NCBI GenBank assembly: GCA_964360145.1
Contig: CAYHWW010000190.1
Span: forward strand, 1 to 6,156
Reading direction: 5' to 3'
DNA length: 6,156 bases
Source: CAYHWW01 sp964360145
GTDB lineage: Bacteria > Bdellovibrionota > UBA1018 > CAYHWW01
Position 1 is the stretch's first letter. Every line of letters starts with the position of its first letter. This document shows, piece by piece, positions 5,345 to 6,156 of the stretch. The notes under the pieces were generated by a model. The model worked only from the letters and a program-made list of their open reading frames with translations. It was not told where the DNA came from and made no database searches. A program made the position numbers and the translations under genes.

Positions 5345-6076
5345 ATGCGCGATTTCCAGAAAAAACTCTCTCAACAGATCCAATTAACACAGCGCCCCAT
5401 CGCTGTTTTCGACTTAGATGGCACGCTTTTCGACGTGACGTGGCGCACCATTGAGATCATGAAGCGCTTCGCAGCGGAACCCACCTCCAAAGATCGCTAT
5501 CACTCCGAGTTCGCGCTGCTGCGGAACATCAGTCATGAGAACTTCAAATACTCCCTGGAACAAAACCTCAACGAGCTGGGCATCACGCGACACTCCGAGC
5601 GGGGCGCCTCGTTCATCCGTGAGGCCCAGGACTATTGGTTCAAGCACTTCTTCACCGACGAGGGCGTGCTTTGGGACCGGGCCTACGCCGGGGCTTCCGC
5701 TTGCGTGCATTGGTTCGTGAATCAGGGCGTGCGCATCGTCTATCTCTCGGGGCGCGACGTGCCCAACATGAGCCGCGGCACGCTGACGGCACTGGAGCGC
5801 GACGGTTTTCCCCACAAGGGCGACAGGATCTCGCTGGTGCTCAAGCCTGACTTTCACATGGACGATCTGCTCTTCAAAAAGCAGTCCATGGAGATCATCA
5901 AGAGCGAAGGCGGGGTCGTAGCCACCTTCGATAACGAACCCGCCAATGTGCAAATGTTCTTGAATGAGTTCCCAGAGGCGTGGTCCGTGCACTATCAGTC
6001 CGCCTTCGCTAAACACTTAGAGTTGAGCGGGCCGAAGTTCATTGGCGTCAACACTTGGACAGAACTGGGGTTCTAG
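5345..6076 (+). CDS. HAD-superfamily hydrolase (probable phosphatase)
   Basis: A 243-residue cytoplasmic protein with the full haloacid dehalogenase signature. Motif I is VFDLDGTLFD, with nucleophile D23 and acid/base D25. Motif II is YLSGRD, with S135. A motif III lysine is K178 or K179, or possibly K167. Motif IV is TFDNEP, with D196. Such enzymes hydrolyse phosphate esters through a phospho-aspartate with Mg2+; here the substrate cannot be read from the sequence. About 100 mostly helical residues between motifs I and II (31-130) would form a C1-type cap, which usually means a small soluble substrate. There is no signal peptide or membrane segment. I chose the ATG at 5345, which starts 22 residues before D23. 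The frame continues upstream to a TTG at 5276 and a GTG at 5300, but those would overlap the candidate gene 3 promoter, and the added residues look non-domain. AGGG at 5327-5330 is rather far (14 bases) from this ATG, so the start is less sure than the function. The gene is divergent from gene 3 and followed by repeat copy 2. Confidence 0.9.
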   Translation: MRDFQKKLSQQIQLTQRPIAVFDLDGTLFDVTWRTIEIMKRFAAEPTSKDRYHSEFALLRNISHENFKYSLEQNLNELGITRHSERGASFIREAQDYWFKHFFTDEGVLWDRAYAGASACVHWFVNQGVRIVYLSGRDVPNMSRGTLTALERDGFPHKGDRISLVLKPDFHMDDLLFKKQSMEIIKSEGGVVATFDNEPANVQMFLNEFPEAWSVHYQSAFAKHLELSGPKFIGVNTWTELGF

Positions 6077-6101
6077 GTTCGCGGGGAAGTTTCCCGTCTG
6101 A

Positions 6102-6156
6102 CGAGGCGGAGGAGGAGCCCGGCGACCAAGGCGCACTCCTGTGCGCCGCGTGGAGC
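6102..6156. repeat. Dispersed hairpin repeat, copy 2, cut by window edge
   Basis: This segment begins 26 bases after the stop of gene 4 and matches 3449-3503 at 52 of 55 bases in the same orientation. The tip hairpin here is GGCGCAC (6130-6136), loop TCCT, GTGCGCC (6141-6147). Relative to copy 1, the A-T pair 3478/3493 is replaced by G-C at 6131/6146, and the third loop base is C instead of A. The sequence just upstream (6077-6101) is unlike the outer left arm of copy 1. The right half of the element lies beyond the window. Confidence 0.8.

Overview
The window is GC-rich bacterial DNA, most likely chromosomal. It holds four protein-coding genes, three of them whole. No rRNA, tRNA, transposase, CRISPR array or phage gene is visible, and nothing gives a firm taxonomic placement. 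High GC, exported proteins without a recognisable family, and a long Pro/Gly-rich linker would suit a Gram-negative lineage such as the Myxococcota or Bdellovibrionota. That is a guess from style, not from a marker gene.

Layout. (1) Positions 1-1529 (+): the 3' part of a gene for an unrecognised protein with one or two hydrophobic segments. The reading frame is still open at the left edge. (2) 1530-1664: an intergenic stretch with two overlapping, mutually exclusive hairpins and a good sigma70-type promoter for the next gene. (3) 1665-3395 (+): a secreted protein made of three diverged copies of a four-cysteine domain. (4) 3396-3557: a convergent intergenic region almost filled by one long imperfect hairpin. 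(5) 3558-5255 (-): an exported two-domain protein with a Pro/Gly-rich linker. (6) 5256-5344: a short divergent promoter region. (7) 5345-6076 (+): a cytoplasmic HAD-superfamily hydrolase with all the motifs. (8) 6077-6156: a second copy of the hairpin core, cut by the window edge.

How the parts relate. Genes 2 and 3 both encode exported proteins and converge on the hairpin element. Genes 3 and 4 are divergent and may be co-regulated through their 89-bp gap. Nothing in the sequence joins the four products into one pathway.

The strongest unusual signal is the dispersed hairpin repeat. Its 55-nt core occurs just after the stop codons of genes 2 and 4. The two copies differ at only three bases: two form an exact compensatory A-T to G-C change in the stem, and the third lies in the tetraloop. 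This suggests selection on a folded RNA, or on a structured DNA repeat, rather than on a protein. The second item of interest is the triplicated 4-Cys domain of gene 2, which I could not assign to a named family.
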